64,000 bases of DNA from Adineta vaga (taxonomy: Eukaryota > Rotifera): NCBI GenBank assembly GCA_021613535.1, contig CP075492.1:13888001-13952000 (forward strand), written 5' to 3'. A model generated the notes under the pieces. It was given only the letters and a program-made list of their open reading frames with translations. It had not been told where the DNA came from and ran no database searches. The position numbers were made by a program, and so were the translations under genes. Shown one piece after another: positions 1 through 9,943 of this stretch (its first letter is position 1; every line of letters begins with the position of its first letter).

Positions 1-42
1 TTATAGTGAAGAAACAAAAACATTTGTTGCAAATATCTTGAG

Positions 43-93
43 CGTGGGTGTGGGTCAGGCTATACTCTCAAAGCACACCCACACCACACCCTC
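43..93. repeat. GTGTGGG/CCCACAC hairpin (telomere-like palindrome)
   Basis: A G-rich arm (43-56, GTGGGTGTGGG core) is followed by a short spacer and a C-rich arm (72-92, CACCCACACC core). On the top strand the order is G-rich then C-rich, the polarity of two telomere ends joined head to head. The decayed gene on the minus strand runs directly into this element at its 3' end. Similar elements lie near 6331, 7299, 10021, 11477 and 29590. Confidence 0.6.
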
Positions 94-640
94 TAGTGTA
101 AATACAATTGTACAATTTGTTTGAATCCGATTAGCATCAGGTACACCAGTGCATGTATTAGCACATTCATCAACATCGTTAACATTAGCTGTTGATCCAA
201 CAGGCCATCGACATTTTAATATATCAGTTCCATCAAAATCAGACATTTGAACTACATGAACATGCTGTAAAGCAACTTCTTTATATACGATAGGTAGAGA
301 AACAGCAATAAAAAGTGTTAAGTCGACTAACAATAGCCCAATTTCTATTTCTACCAACAACAGAAAGAAAATGAAACACTGAATGCAATATTCACCCGGA
401 GCAACATCAAGACCAGCATTGAAATCAGTACAGAATGTTTGCGTACTCATCGCTGACCAAGAACCATGTACCAGATACACAATTCACCGAGCTTGCATCA
501 CCAGTCTTTAGAGTTTGTGCAACAATCATAGCATTAGACAAGCAAATGCACTACGACGCCATGAAAATCGTTCACGTACAATAATACGAACTGTGGCGCC
601 AGATAGATCGTCATTGATTTCAAAGTAAATTGAAAAAAAA
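55..640 (-). pseudogene. Decayed gene fragment of a bdelloid-type secreted/membrane protein family
   Basis: Read on the minus strand, short coding-like stretches lie in different frames. One upstream stretch covers about 640-560, another about 540-440 continues in a shifted frame, then the frame changes again near 360-300. The best-kept block (about 290-100) contains RCRW followed by a Cys-rich DECANTCTGVP stretch and an NCTIVFTL stretch. I recall this pattern from a family common in bdelloids, but I cannot name a function. No single frame spans the blocks, so the copy looks dead. After the FTL block the remaining codons are encoded by the GTGTGGG hairpin itself and stop at 55-57, so the gene was truncated where the hairpin now sits. 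Confidence 0.4.
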
Positions 641-942
641 TGAGATACATAGAGATTAACACGAAGCATTTATATTTGTATTTAAAAGCAGAGAAAAAAA
701 TGTTTTGAAAAAAGGTAGAGTAGGTATATAATAGGGCGTTGTTAACACTAATGCATCAACAAGGAGAAAAAAATGATGACAAAATTAATAATGAAACTGT
801 CGATATTACGAAACCATAAAGAGAATTTCGTTTGTTGTTTTTTTGTGATTTACATCTTAACGCTTTTTTCTTTCTTTTGATAACGTAAGATGTATACGTA
901 ATGGAAGTTGAAAAACTCTTGGTAAAATAGTTTAAATCATAT
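641..942. other. Intergenic spacer
   Basis: AT-rich spacer between the decayed fragment and the 3' end of the patatin gene. I see no coding sequence or RNA gene in it. Confidence 0.6.
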
Positions 943-3015
943 TTACGTATGTTCTTCCGAAGTTAAATGTTCAATTAATTTATATAATCTATTTTCATCA
1001 TGAATCTCCATTTCTTCCCAATATTCACATGCACTATCTTCTAAATACGTCAGTGTTTCTGCATCATATTGATCCAATGCAACCGCTTTTTCAAAACAGA
1101 CTTGCCAACGATGATAATGTCTATCATTCATCAAAGTAGTCATTTGTTTATCTACATTATGTTGTTGACTGTCAAGAAGAAATTTGATCACAACATCAGA
1201 ATACGATGCATAACTTGCAATATCCCAATGAATATCAGCAGGCAAAGGATCTTGAATGTAATCACCTGTGCCTAATGAAAGTACACATATATGTTCTCTA
1301 TCATAGCCATATTCGAGAGCTTTTTCATACGCAGCCATTGTTGGATTATTCACTTGTACACCACCATCAGTATAGCATATACCATCGAAATTATGTGGCT
1401 TAAAATATGTTGGTGCAGCTGTTGTTGCCATGAGAACATCTACTATAGATGTTGACTTGTAGTTGTAATTTCTAGTAAATAAATGCGTATAAGTATCACC
1501 AAGTCGAACAGCGGGTATAACAATATCTGTTAAACAATCACGTAATAATGTCTGACGAAAATACTTTTCAAACAATGTTTGTTTACCAGTTGAGGAATAC
1601 TTCGTCGCTAATGATGGTGAAAAGTTGCGATAGCTAAATCTGTGACGATTCTTCTTAAAAAATATATGTTCACCATGTGTTTTATAGATTTCAACTAATT
1701 TTAAAGCATTAATATCAGGCTCCGTTAAACTACCCGCTTTAGGTAAAGATAAACCAGCAGCAATAATAGCACCTGTAGATGTCCCAGCCATCATTTGAAA
1801 CATCGATGAGCACGATCGATTAGTTCGATGTTCTAATTTCGATAACCAAATTGCAGGTATTATTCCACGGATACCACCACCATCGATAGATAATATATTG
1901 TATGATCTGTAATCCTTTTTATAGTTTCCACATTCAAAATGCTGTACTATCGTATCATTTGAGTTGCTTTGACCAATTAGTTTATTAATTATTAGTTGTT
2001 CTTTCTTAACTTCATCATTCTCTGGATCTGCAGCGATTGCAAACAAAATGCTTCTTTGAGCAGCAATATATCTTCTATCTTGTCTTTGATTTGTTTGTAG
2101 ATTAATAGATGATGGCCGATATTTACGTTGTGCAATAGCATATAAATACCAAAATTCAGCAATTTTTTTCTCATTCAATTTTTTTATTTTATTTTTCAAA
2201 TTTGTTAACACTTCATTTGCTTGACTGTATTTACTCAATTTAATCAAACATCGGGAATAGAGTAATGAATTATATAGATCAAGTTCATCAAATGATCTCA
2301 GCTTCATAAGACGTTTATAAACTCGATGTACAGTTTTCCATTTTGATAAAGAAAGTAAATGTTGATGAAATGATACACATTCGGTTTCTTTTACACATTT
2401 TAAAATCAATATACTATATAAGATTATTTTATGTTCAATATCAGCATCTTTTTGTAACGATAATTTCTTTTTAATAAGATTAATATAATTATCATCAGTG
2501 ATGAATATATCAACGATCGTTCGAGTTGATTGGTCATATGTATAGTAAATCGTCTTGAATAAATTATGATTTCGGTTCATAGGTTTGAGAACATGACCAT
2601 GCGGATAATGTTCTTCGATATAACATTGTTGAAAAGTGACTTCATTTTCTCCAATTAAATATGGTAAGTATTGAGTAAACGTTGTGTATTCTTCATCATG
2701 CAACCAGCTGTATATATCCTCACTGATAGTTCTATTGATTTGGTTATTACAAATAATATCTTGAAACTTGCGTCCTGATTCATTTTTATCTCTGGTTAAA
2801 GTATACTGAAACCAATCATTTACATTTTCAAAATCACATTGTACATTAAAATCATATCTGCACACACGTGTACAACTTGTAATTATATTGGTTCTTAACA
2901 ACATTTTTTTAATGAGATAAGGACTCACTGTAATGCTAGCAGTCTCGTTAACTGCCAATCTATTCGCAGATTGTATAACTTCATTTACGTTCGAGTCTTG
3001 ATAACCTTTTGCCAT
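943..3015 (-). CDS. Patatin-like phospholipase with an unassigned N-terminal half
   Basis: Single-exon gene of 690 residues, predicted to hydrolyse acyl esters of phospholipids or related lipids. The patatin core fills the C-terminal half: the glycine-rich oxyanion loop DGGGIRG at 378-384, the nucleophile elbow GTSTG with Ser413, and the second catalytic residue in DGG at Asp550. Together they give the complete Ser-Asp dyad. There is no signal peptide or membrane segment, so the enzyme is probably cytosolic. Residues 1-330 match nothing I recognise; part of 200-330 is helical and may be a repeat-type scaffold. The first ATG is at 3015; the open frame extends to 3039 only through a TTG codon. 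The stop is at 943-945. No lesion is visible. Confidence 0.85.
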   Translation of the reverse strand: MAKGYQDSNVNEVIQSANRLAVNETASITVSPYLIKKMLLRTNIITSCTRVCRYDFNVQCDFENVNDWFQYTLTRDKNESGRKFQDIICNNQINRTISEDIYSWLHDEEYTTFTQYLPYLIGENEVTFQQCYIEEHYPHGHVLKPMNRNHNLFKTIYYTYDQSTRTIVDIFITDDNYINLIKKKLSLQKDADIEHKIILYSILILKCVKETECVSFHQHLLSLSKWKTVHRVYKRLMKLRSFDELDLYNSLLYSRCLIKLSKYSQANEVLTNLKNKIKKLNEKKIAEFWYLYAIAQRKYRPSSINLQTNQRQDRRYIAAQRSILFAIAADPENDEVKKEQLIINKLIGQSNSNDTIVQHFECGNYKKDYRSYNILSIDGGGIRGIIPAIWLSKLEHRTNRSCSSMFQMMAGTSTGAIIAAGLSLPKAGSLTEPDINALKLVEIYKTHGEHIFFKKNRHRFSYRNFSPSLATKYSSTGKQTLFEKYFRQTLLRDCLTDIVIPAVRLGDTYTHLFTRNYNYKSTSIVDVLMATTAAPTYFKPHNFDGICYTDGGVQVNNPTMAAYEKALEYGYDREHICVLSLGTGDYIQDPLPADIHWDIASYASYSDVVIKFLLDSQQHNVDKQMTTLMNDRHYHRWQVCFEKAVALDQYDAETLTYLEDSACEYWEEMEIHDENRLYKLIEHLTSEEHT

Positions 3016-4037
3016 GAAAGAGTTCTTAAAAAAAGACAAAAAATCTTACAAAAAAATGCGTCTATACCGTCATAATAGCTAATGCATATTTGTCAGCGTT
3101 CGTTTTTTTTTTTCGTTTCTTATCATCATTAGAGTCTTTTCAGTAATACGTTAGCCGAATCTGTACAAAAATTGTTATATCGTAATCGTGTACTACGAGC
3201 TTGCTGTATATATACGAACAAATTATATCATTTTTTTGCTGATTCGTTTTTACTGCCTAGTGATTTCATTGTTAGCGAAGACGAGCGTCCTCGTTATTGT
3301 TTCGCTCTTCCTCTCTATCGAATCACGTCGGGATACATTCCTCTTTATCCTTCTGCTCATGTAGTGTTCCAGACTTCTCTTTCGTTTTTGTTTTTCGAGA
3401 AAGAATGCTATCTTCGATACCATAATTTCTCCCTTTTGCTTGTTCTTCTTCCCATGTGTGTGCTCGATACAGTGTACGGGGGTAATTTCTGCTCTTTGTG
3501 CTTTTTGATATACATCCCTCCAGAGCCCTGCGGACTGGCTCACAATAATACGATGTACGAAGTAAATACACCAGTACATTATTCCTTCTTTTTCTTTTCT
3601 TCTCTTTAAGCACATACTACCTTCTCTTTTCTTCATATTGTAACGCTACAGAAACTATTCCTCTAGCGTTCTATATACGACACTTGATATACACATATTT
3701 ACACCTCTTGTAACTTCTTCTCTCTATACGAACATAAGACAATAGTCATGGGACCGCTGTCTTTTCTTTCTTCTTCGGCGGACGTATGATAACATACATC
3801 CGTTATTTTCTCGACTATTGTAATGTTGTTATACTATGAATAAAGCTTTGTTACCAAGAAAAAAAACTAATACGTTAAGCAGTAAAACTCCATGATTCAA
3901 GTGAGCTGTTCATGCAGATTTTATATTTCTATTTACGGATCATGATACAATTACAGTGTTGATATATAGGTAAAATTGCTTCGTCTGAGATAATCTTGCA
4001 CCATGTGGTGACACCATGTATATGTAGAAAAATTCTT
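3016..4037. other. Intergenic region with an unusual pyrimidine-rich block
   Basis: This 1-kb stretch lies between two minus-strand genes. From about 3170 to 3850 it is less AT-rich than its surroundings and pyrimidine-rich on the plus strand. A plus-strand AATAAA lies at about 3839. Open frames exist on both strands, but none resembles a protein and the longest begins without ATG. It could be a non-coding transcript or an old insertion; I cannot tell which. Confidence 0.4.
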
Positions 4038-5463
4038 TCACAAATGGAATGAAAATTGACAAAAAATCAAACTGAAAACTATGAAAACATTAAAAGAAAT
4101 AATTCTTGTAGCTTGAGAAGTAGTTAAATTTTGTTTTGGTAATAATTCGTAGACATAGAGCAAGCGAGTAACTTCTCGTCGTGCGGTAATTAAAGCACCA
4201 TGTGAATAACCATAGTTGTCTGTACTTGTCGCTTCACCAGCAAATAGCAAACGACTTTGAATTGGTTCGGACAAACGAAAAGGATCTTCATAGCTTTGAT
4301 TGATTGAAATGTATGCATATGAACCATGAGAAAATGGATCAGCATTCCAATTACTCATATAAATTTCCGTCGGTGAAGGGATAACAATATGCGGAAACAT
4401 TGCTTGTAAACTTGTTTGAATTTCTTTGACTATTTCATTTCGATTTTGTTGCCATATTGATAAAGAAATTGAATTACCAGCAATAGTACACAATAAGACT
4501 TGGTACACCATTCCATTTGTTTGCACTAGCCCAAAATCTTAATTCACTTGAATTAATTGATGGTGGTCGAAAGAAATAAAAATTAGTAGTATTCCACCAA
4601 GGTTGATCCCATAATAAATAGATTTTTTCATAATGACCAAATCCTATTCGATCAATCGCATTCAATTTCCATTGCGGAAGTGTTGGATAAAACTCAATTC
4701 CTTTGGATTTTAACACTCCTAGCGGAACTGTTAGTAGAACATAATCTGCTCGATATATTTGTCCATCTTCAGTGAAAACATGAACAATATTATCAGTATA
4801 ATTTATTTTTGTTACGATTTGATTTAAACGAATATCTTTGAGATCTTTTGCTAAACGATCAGTAATTGCCATATAACCTGCATCACAGATAACAGGTTCT
4901 TCACCATAATTTACAGAAGTAAGATCTAAATAACCTTTTGCACCAATAGCTTCTAATTCTGCTCCTTCTCTATCGGCAATTGTAAAATAAGCAAAGTAAT
5001 ACAGTGCATCATGTTGTTCTGAAGAAAGATTTCTTTGTTGAGCAAATAAATTAACGTAATATGCAAATGAAACATTTGATGATGCTGATCTTGTTTGTTC
5101 GCGTACAAAGGCAGAATATTCAACATACCAATGCTGGAGAGTAAGAAGAAAAATACTATCAGTCGATGGACCCAATCCAAGAAAATCATGTTGTCCTGTA
5201 GTACACGTAGGAATATTCACTTCTCGAATGTAGTCCCATATTGGATTCGTTAATTGACCAGATGGAATTGAACCGCGAAGTCCATGAATAAAGCGTGCTC
5301 CCATATCAAGCATCAGACCATTTTTCGATCGAATAGAATGGACTCGACCACCTGTTCGATTTCGTGCTTCTAAAACGATCGTTTGAATTCCATTCTGTTC
5401 TAATAGACGAGTTGCTTCTAAGCCGGCTATACCAGCACCAATGATTAATACCTTCGTTGACAT
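4038..5463 (-). CDS. Flavin-containing amine oxidase (MAO/polyamine-oxidase family), frameshifted
   Basis: FAD-dependent oxidase that would oxidise an amine or polyamine to aldehyde, ammonia and hydrogen peroxide. The N-terminus carries the dinucleotide-binding motif GAGIAG (about residues 9-14) and the EARNRTGGRV motif (33-42). The C-terminal part carries the flavin-site motif LLFAGEATS. The last 25 residues are hydrophobic and could be a tail anchor, as in mitochondrial MAO. The frame breaks at about 4485-4495: the first part (to 4474) ends shortly after SLIVYYCW, and the rest continues one frame over from IAGNSISL. One extra base in GTGTACT explains it. The region is otherwise intact and colinear with the family, so a recent mutation and an assembly error are both possible. 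Together the parts encode about 475 residues, normal for the family. ATG at 5463. Confidence 0.8.
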
Positions 5464-6330
5464 TGTAGTTGATGTCTCTGATGACTGTTTAACCTAATTT
5501 AACACAAATAAACAGAAACAAGGTTAATCAGTGTGATTATGACTGCGTATCTATGTTTACTTCAGAATGAAGCTGTTCAGTATAACCGTAAGCGTATGCA
5601 CAAAAGAAGAATAACTGTAGAATTAACATAGTGTTGTCGAGATTTTAACAAATGATATCTAAATAGACTTAAAGTTCAAAAAGTATACTACGATGTAATA
5701 TTGTGTCGATTGGTATGTATATGTCAGGTAGAATGATTTGATCTTTCTCGACGAAGGAAAGAAAAGAAGAAGAAGAAGAGAAAATTTATGTGTATTTTTA
5801 TCACCAATGATTTATAACGCTTCGTTGCTCTTGTAGAGAAAAAAGCCGACGGATAAGTGTATAAGAAAAGCAGAATATGTATTGTACAAGTTCTATTTGT
5901 TTTTTTTTGTGTTATCGCAGAAGTTTGGAAAGCTTACAACAAGAGCATGTTATTTTTATTTTTATCATGCATAATGAAAAAACAGTAAAAGAGCATAAAT
6001 TATTCTTTGTTGCAGTTTTATGACTCTCCCTCATATAAATCAAGTCGAGGGAGAATAAGAATATTTTACAAACAAATCATTTGATGTATAGGCTATCTGG
6101 CATCCTACTCCTCCTCTTTTTCATCTTTTCTTTGATTTTATTCTAAATGTTTTGGTTGACATTACACTACTTCGCATTTGTTACAGACTTATATTAGATG
6201 ATGTTTAAGTTTTTGCGAAAAAAGGGAAAAAATACGTCAAGAAAAAATTTTCCCCAAAAAAAAGAGGAAAAGAGGAAGAAGGAAGGCAATGTACAGGCAA
6301 AAAATAATGAATCAATTGTTTGAGAGAGAT
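5464..6330. other. Intergenic spacer
   Basis: AT-rich, with a short GAA-rich purine run near 5760 and several homopolymer runs. No gene seen. Confidence 0.6.
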
Positions 6331-7298
6331 GAATGTGGATGCCGGTATCATGTTTGTATGCACACTCTCACCTACATCCGCAATACGGTCGGTAGTAATT
6401 TATATTTGTATATTCCAACTTGTTGGAAAAAAATGTGTTCTTTTGATATATTGATAGACATACTAGTCATACTTTGATGACTCAACTTGAATTCAATTTG
6501 AATTTTTCTACTCGTGAAAAAGTAGTCTTCGATCCTATTCGCTTGACTGTCAGGGTAGGGAAAGATATGCTACGTGCATAATTTGGAGCGTTATAATAAG
6601 TCTTATTTTTCAACACACAGTTAGATCTCTTTATCGCACTATAGTCAAATATAGTATTCATGATAAAGTCTATTCTATTCTGTTATTGGCATTTCATTAT
6701 TTCTTAGATTTTCTCTATGATTTTAATTTTATTGACAACTGTTTTTATTCAATCCATAGAAGCTTACAACGGCGCACAAAGTGGCGATATCAATATTGTT
6801 AAGACATTTCTTAGTCAGAATCCATCTTATAAAGATCGACCTTTAATATATGGATATACTTTGTTGTACGTAGCAACTATGAATAATCATCTTGACATCG
6901 TTAAGTATTTAATTGAAGAAGCTAAATGTTTAATCGATGCTCAAAATCAAGATGATGTGTATACAGGGATCGATACAGCTTTGCATGTGGCATGTGTCAA
7001 AGAGCATGCTGATATAGTTCGTTATCTTCTCGGTCACGGTGCAAATTGTTATTTAGAAAATAAGACAAAAGAAACACCAGGAATGATTGCTAGAAATTCG
7101 TCAGTGCAGTACGATATTTTTCGTGATCATCTCGTGCTTGATTATACTAAACAATGTACGAATAGAATTGAGTTACCAACCATGACAATTACAAATGAAT
7201 TATCATCAAAAAATTATGATTTAAGTTCTGTTACACATAACTGTATTTGGGAATATAAACCATTAAATGAACAACATTGGAAATATTTTGATGAAAAG
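6331..7298 (+). repeat. Duplicated segment related to 11490-12945
   Basis: This stretch is a near-identical but internally deleted copy of the upstream region and first part of the ankyrin-helicase-PARP gene. Relative to 11490-12945 it lacks about 80 bases after the shared AGTTAGATC, about 400 bases including the original ATG, and about 60 bases in the coding part just before the ankyrin repeats. The left end matches part of the hairpin at 11477-11530, and the right end stops at another hairpin at 7299. Between about 6740 and 7298 the encoded protein differs from the long copy at only three residues that I can see, so the duplication is young. Confidence 0.85.
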
Positions 7299-7397
7299 GG
7301 TGTGGGTGAAGGTGACGGTATAATAACAAGCGAAACACCCTCACTCTCTCAAGATATAAAAATAATTTCGGAATGTTTGAATGTTGTAATAAATTGA
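6717..7397 (+). pseudogene. Truncated ankyrin-repeat copy of the helicase-PARP gene
   Basis: An open frame of 226 codons. About 190 of them duplicate the ankyrin repeats and the beginning of the WWE-like region of the gene at 11999. The native start is deleted; the ATG here is an internal fragment. After WKYFDEK the sequence leaves homology and reads through the GTGTGGGTG hairpin into 32 unrelated codons. Helicase, NTase and PARP parts are absent. It may be transcribed, because the upstream sequence was duplicated too, but a functional protein is unlikely unless the ankyrin part alone acts as a decoy. Confidence 0.75.
7299..7350. repeat. GTGTGGGTG...CACCCTCACTCTC hairpin
   Basis: The G-rich arm GGGTGTGGGTGAAGGTG is followed about 20 bases later by the C-rich arm ACACCCTCACTCTC. 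It sits exactly where the ankyrin copy loses homology to its parent. Same polarity as the element at 43-93. Confidence 0.6.
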
Positions 7398-8170
7398 TAT
7401 GTACGATTTGTTTTAATTTTTTTTTTTGTTTTTCTATAGATCTTTCTATTTAACATTTGAAATAAATGAGAAAAAAGTATTAGACTTTCCTTTAATAAAT
7501 CATTTCTCTGATTATTACAGATCAATATAATATGATGATAGAAATATTCAACTTGGTTGGCTTGTGCTCTCATATGTGTTTCTTTGTTCAACTGATCTAT
7601 TCGTGTAAAACCAAGCAACGTTGGTAAATGTACATCACCATTAACTGATTAGATTTTCATTACTTATGCATAAGTGGTTAAATTGTACTAATAGGATTTC
7701 GATAAAGAGTCGCCAATAATTGAGGATTTAGTTGCAGAATTTTCGGTATTTGAAATATGATGCCCTCGCACCCTCGTCCTCAATTTAGTCTTCAAGTCCT
7801 AACGAAAAGGTGACACAATATCGATTACAAACAGTTAAGATCCTTTGTGAACTAATTTCTGTTCTATATTCTCAAGAATTTATACAAAAAATAACTGTTC
7901 AATTAATAAAAACTGCTTTATATTTATAGAAATTATTTCTTATCTATAGTTTAATTAATTGATGAACACTCTGTTTATTTGAATATTTTATTCGACGTTT
8001 ATTCATTCGTTTCTTCTCATTTTTACATTTTTTCATTTCAATATTTTTCTCCGTCATTTCTCGTTTCGATGCTTTTTCAGTCATTCGACTATACAAACAT
8101 AGGTAATCAATAAAGCAAGAGAATACATAAATGAAAATAGCGATTAAACGAAAGGAAAGAACATACAACG
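7351..8170. other. Intergenic spacer
   Basis: AT-rich sequence between the truncated ankyrin copy and the F-box gene. A short minus-strand frame at 7944-8168 is low-complexity Lys/Glu coding and not convincing. Confidence 0.55.
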
Positions 8171-9943
8171 ATGAACATGAAATGTTCGGACGTTCAACTA
8201 ACAGATCTACCTGATGAAATACTTCAAATGATCTTTAAAAAATTGACGAATATCGAAGTGCTTTACTCTTTATTGGATGTTAATAAACGACTTCATAGTT
8301 TAGCCAATGATTCTTTTTTTACTGAACATTTAACATTTCTGGTACATTCGGTGAATGGTGTCAAAACTACAATAGATAGTTCAATGCTTGATTGATTTTA
8401 CAGAGAAATCCTACCTAATATTCATTCAAAAATCAAATGGCTTAATCTCGAACCATTATCTATGAGAGACATTTTATCTGCAACTGATTATCCTAATTTA
8501 CATGGACTTACTCTGCTTCATATTGAGCGTGAAACAGATTTATGTTTATTTGCTGGTAAGTTGTTTCAATTATCATCTTAACTCATGAATAAGGACAGAT
8601 CATTGCACATCGACTGTTTTCATAGATTCGTGCGGCATAACTTTCTATATTGTTTTAGATTGTGCATTCAAAAATCTAATTACAAAATTAATCATTACAA
8701 TGAATGAATATGATTCGTCGAAACAAAGATTAGATTTAACTTCTATTGTGTGTGATGAAATTTTTTCTATATTCGTAAACTTAATCTATTTGAAAATTCA
8801 ATCATCTCATGAATGGTATTGTAATACTATTGAACGATTAAGTTTCGACCATTCATCTCCAACATTTGCTTCGTCAACTTTAACAGAATTGTATGTCACT
8901 TTAAGAGATTTTACCGATTTACTTTATTTGCTTGATGGTCGGTTGAATCAACTTCGTACATTACATGTAATGGCTATTTATTTTCTTGTTGATTCATCTG
9001 AGTCCATTAGAAAGGTATAATAATTAATTATATAAAGACAAGATAATTATTTGACATTTTCTCATTCTAGGATGAATTGGTTAATCTAAAGACTTTCTCA
9101 CTAACCAGTAGATCAGTAATATTTCGTTATGAGAAAACACTGGTGCCACTTCTCCATCGAATGACACATCTTGAAAAATTATTCTTGAATGTTTGCATCG
9201 AACGTGAAACTCTTCATGGATCATTTATTGATGGGAATAACTTGAAGAATAATATAGTGAATTATATGCCAAGATTAAATAAATTTGTGTTCAGTATTCA
9301 TTCTAATGTAATTCATTCCAATAGTTTGTTAAACATACCTTCCAATGATGATATTCAACATACATTCAAGGATCTTAAAGATTATCAAGTTGTTTCATAT
9401 ATTCATTATTTTCCTAAAGACAAAATGATTCAATGTCATATCTATTCATCTCCATATTCTATGGATAGTTTATATCGTCTTACCAATAGTTTTCCAGGTG
9501 GATTGCTTGAATCTGTTCACAATGTCTATTTATTTGATGAAAAACCTTTTGAACATGAATTTTTCATTCGAATTGTTCAAGCATTCCCATATCTTAAGAC
9601 ATTATTGATAGAAAATTATTCACCACAAAACTGCAAAGAGTGTTTACAATCCAATGAAAATGATCAAAATTTCGAAATGATCAAATATCCTTATCTTAAT
9701 CTGCTTATTCTTCATGGTTCTCACAAAGATTATTTGGAACAAAATCTAGATAATAACAAAACATGTTTGTTAAATGATATTAATCTTTATGTTCACTATG
9801 GTACTCTTCAAACAGTAACGCACAATTTCATAAGATCTTTGACACGAATCAATTGCGAAAAAATCACATTTATCAATGATATTAGAAAATCTAATATTCC
9901 AGAACATTTTCATGATTATTTTTCTCGTATTGAAACGTTGTAA
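8171..9943 (+). pseudogene. F-box / LRR-like protein gene with one in-frame stop
   Basis: Three exons: 8171-8555, 8659-9014 and 9071-9943. The introns of 103 and 56 bases start GTAAGT/GTATAA and end in TTTTAG/TTCTAG. Joined they encode 537 codons. The N-terminus is an F-box (LTDLPDEILQMIFKKL, residues about 10-26), which would bind Skp1 in an SCF ubiquitin ligase. The rest is the irregular leucine-rich substrate-binding part typical of expanded rotifer F-box families. Codon 75 is TGA (8393-8395), after SSMLD and before FYREILP, where relatives continue without interruption. A single CGA-to-TGA change would explain it. Frame and splice sites are otherwise intact, so the gene is recently inactivated, read through, or misassembled. 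It is related in layout to the F-box gene at 31216 but clearly diverged. Confidence 0.7.

Noticed and set aside
3172-3636. Overlapping open frames on both strands (145 and 128 codons)
   Set aside because: They arise from a pyrimidine-rich block, start without ATG or give low-complexity protein, and match no family.
6289-6477. Short plus-strand frame with ATG
   Set aside because: It lies inside the duplicated non-coding upstream segment; the matching stretch near 11490 is not coding.
8393-8395. In-frame TGA read as selenocysteine
   Set aside because: F-box/LRR proteins have no Sec and no SECIS-like element was recognised; nonsense or error is simpler.
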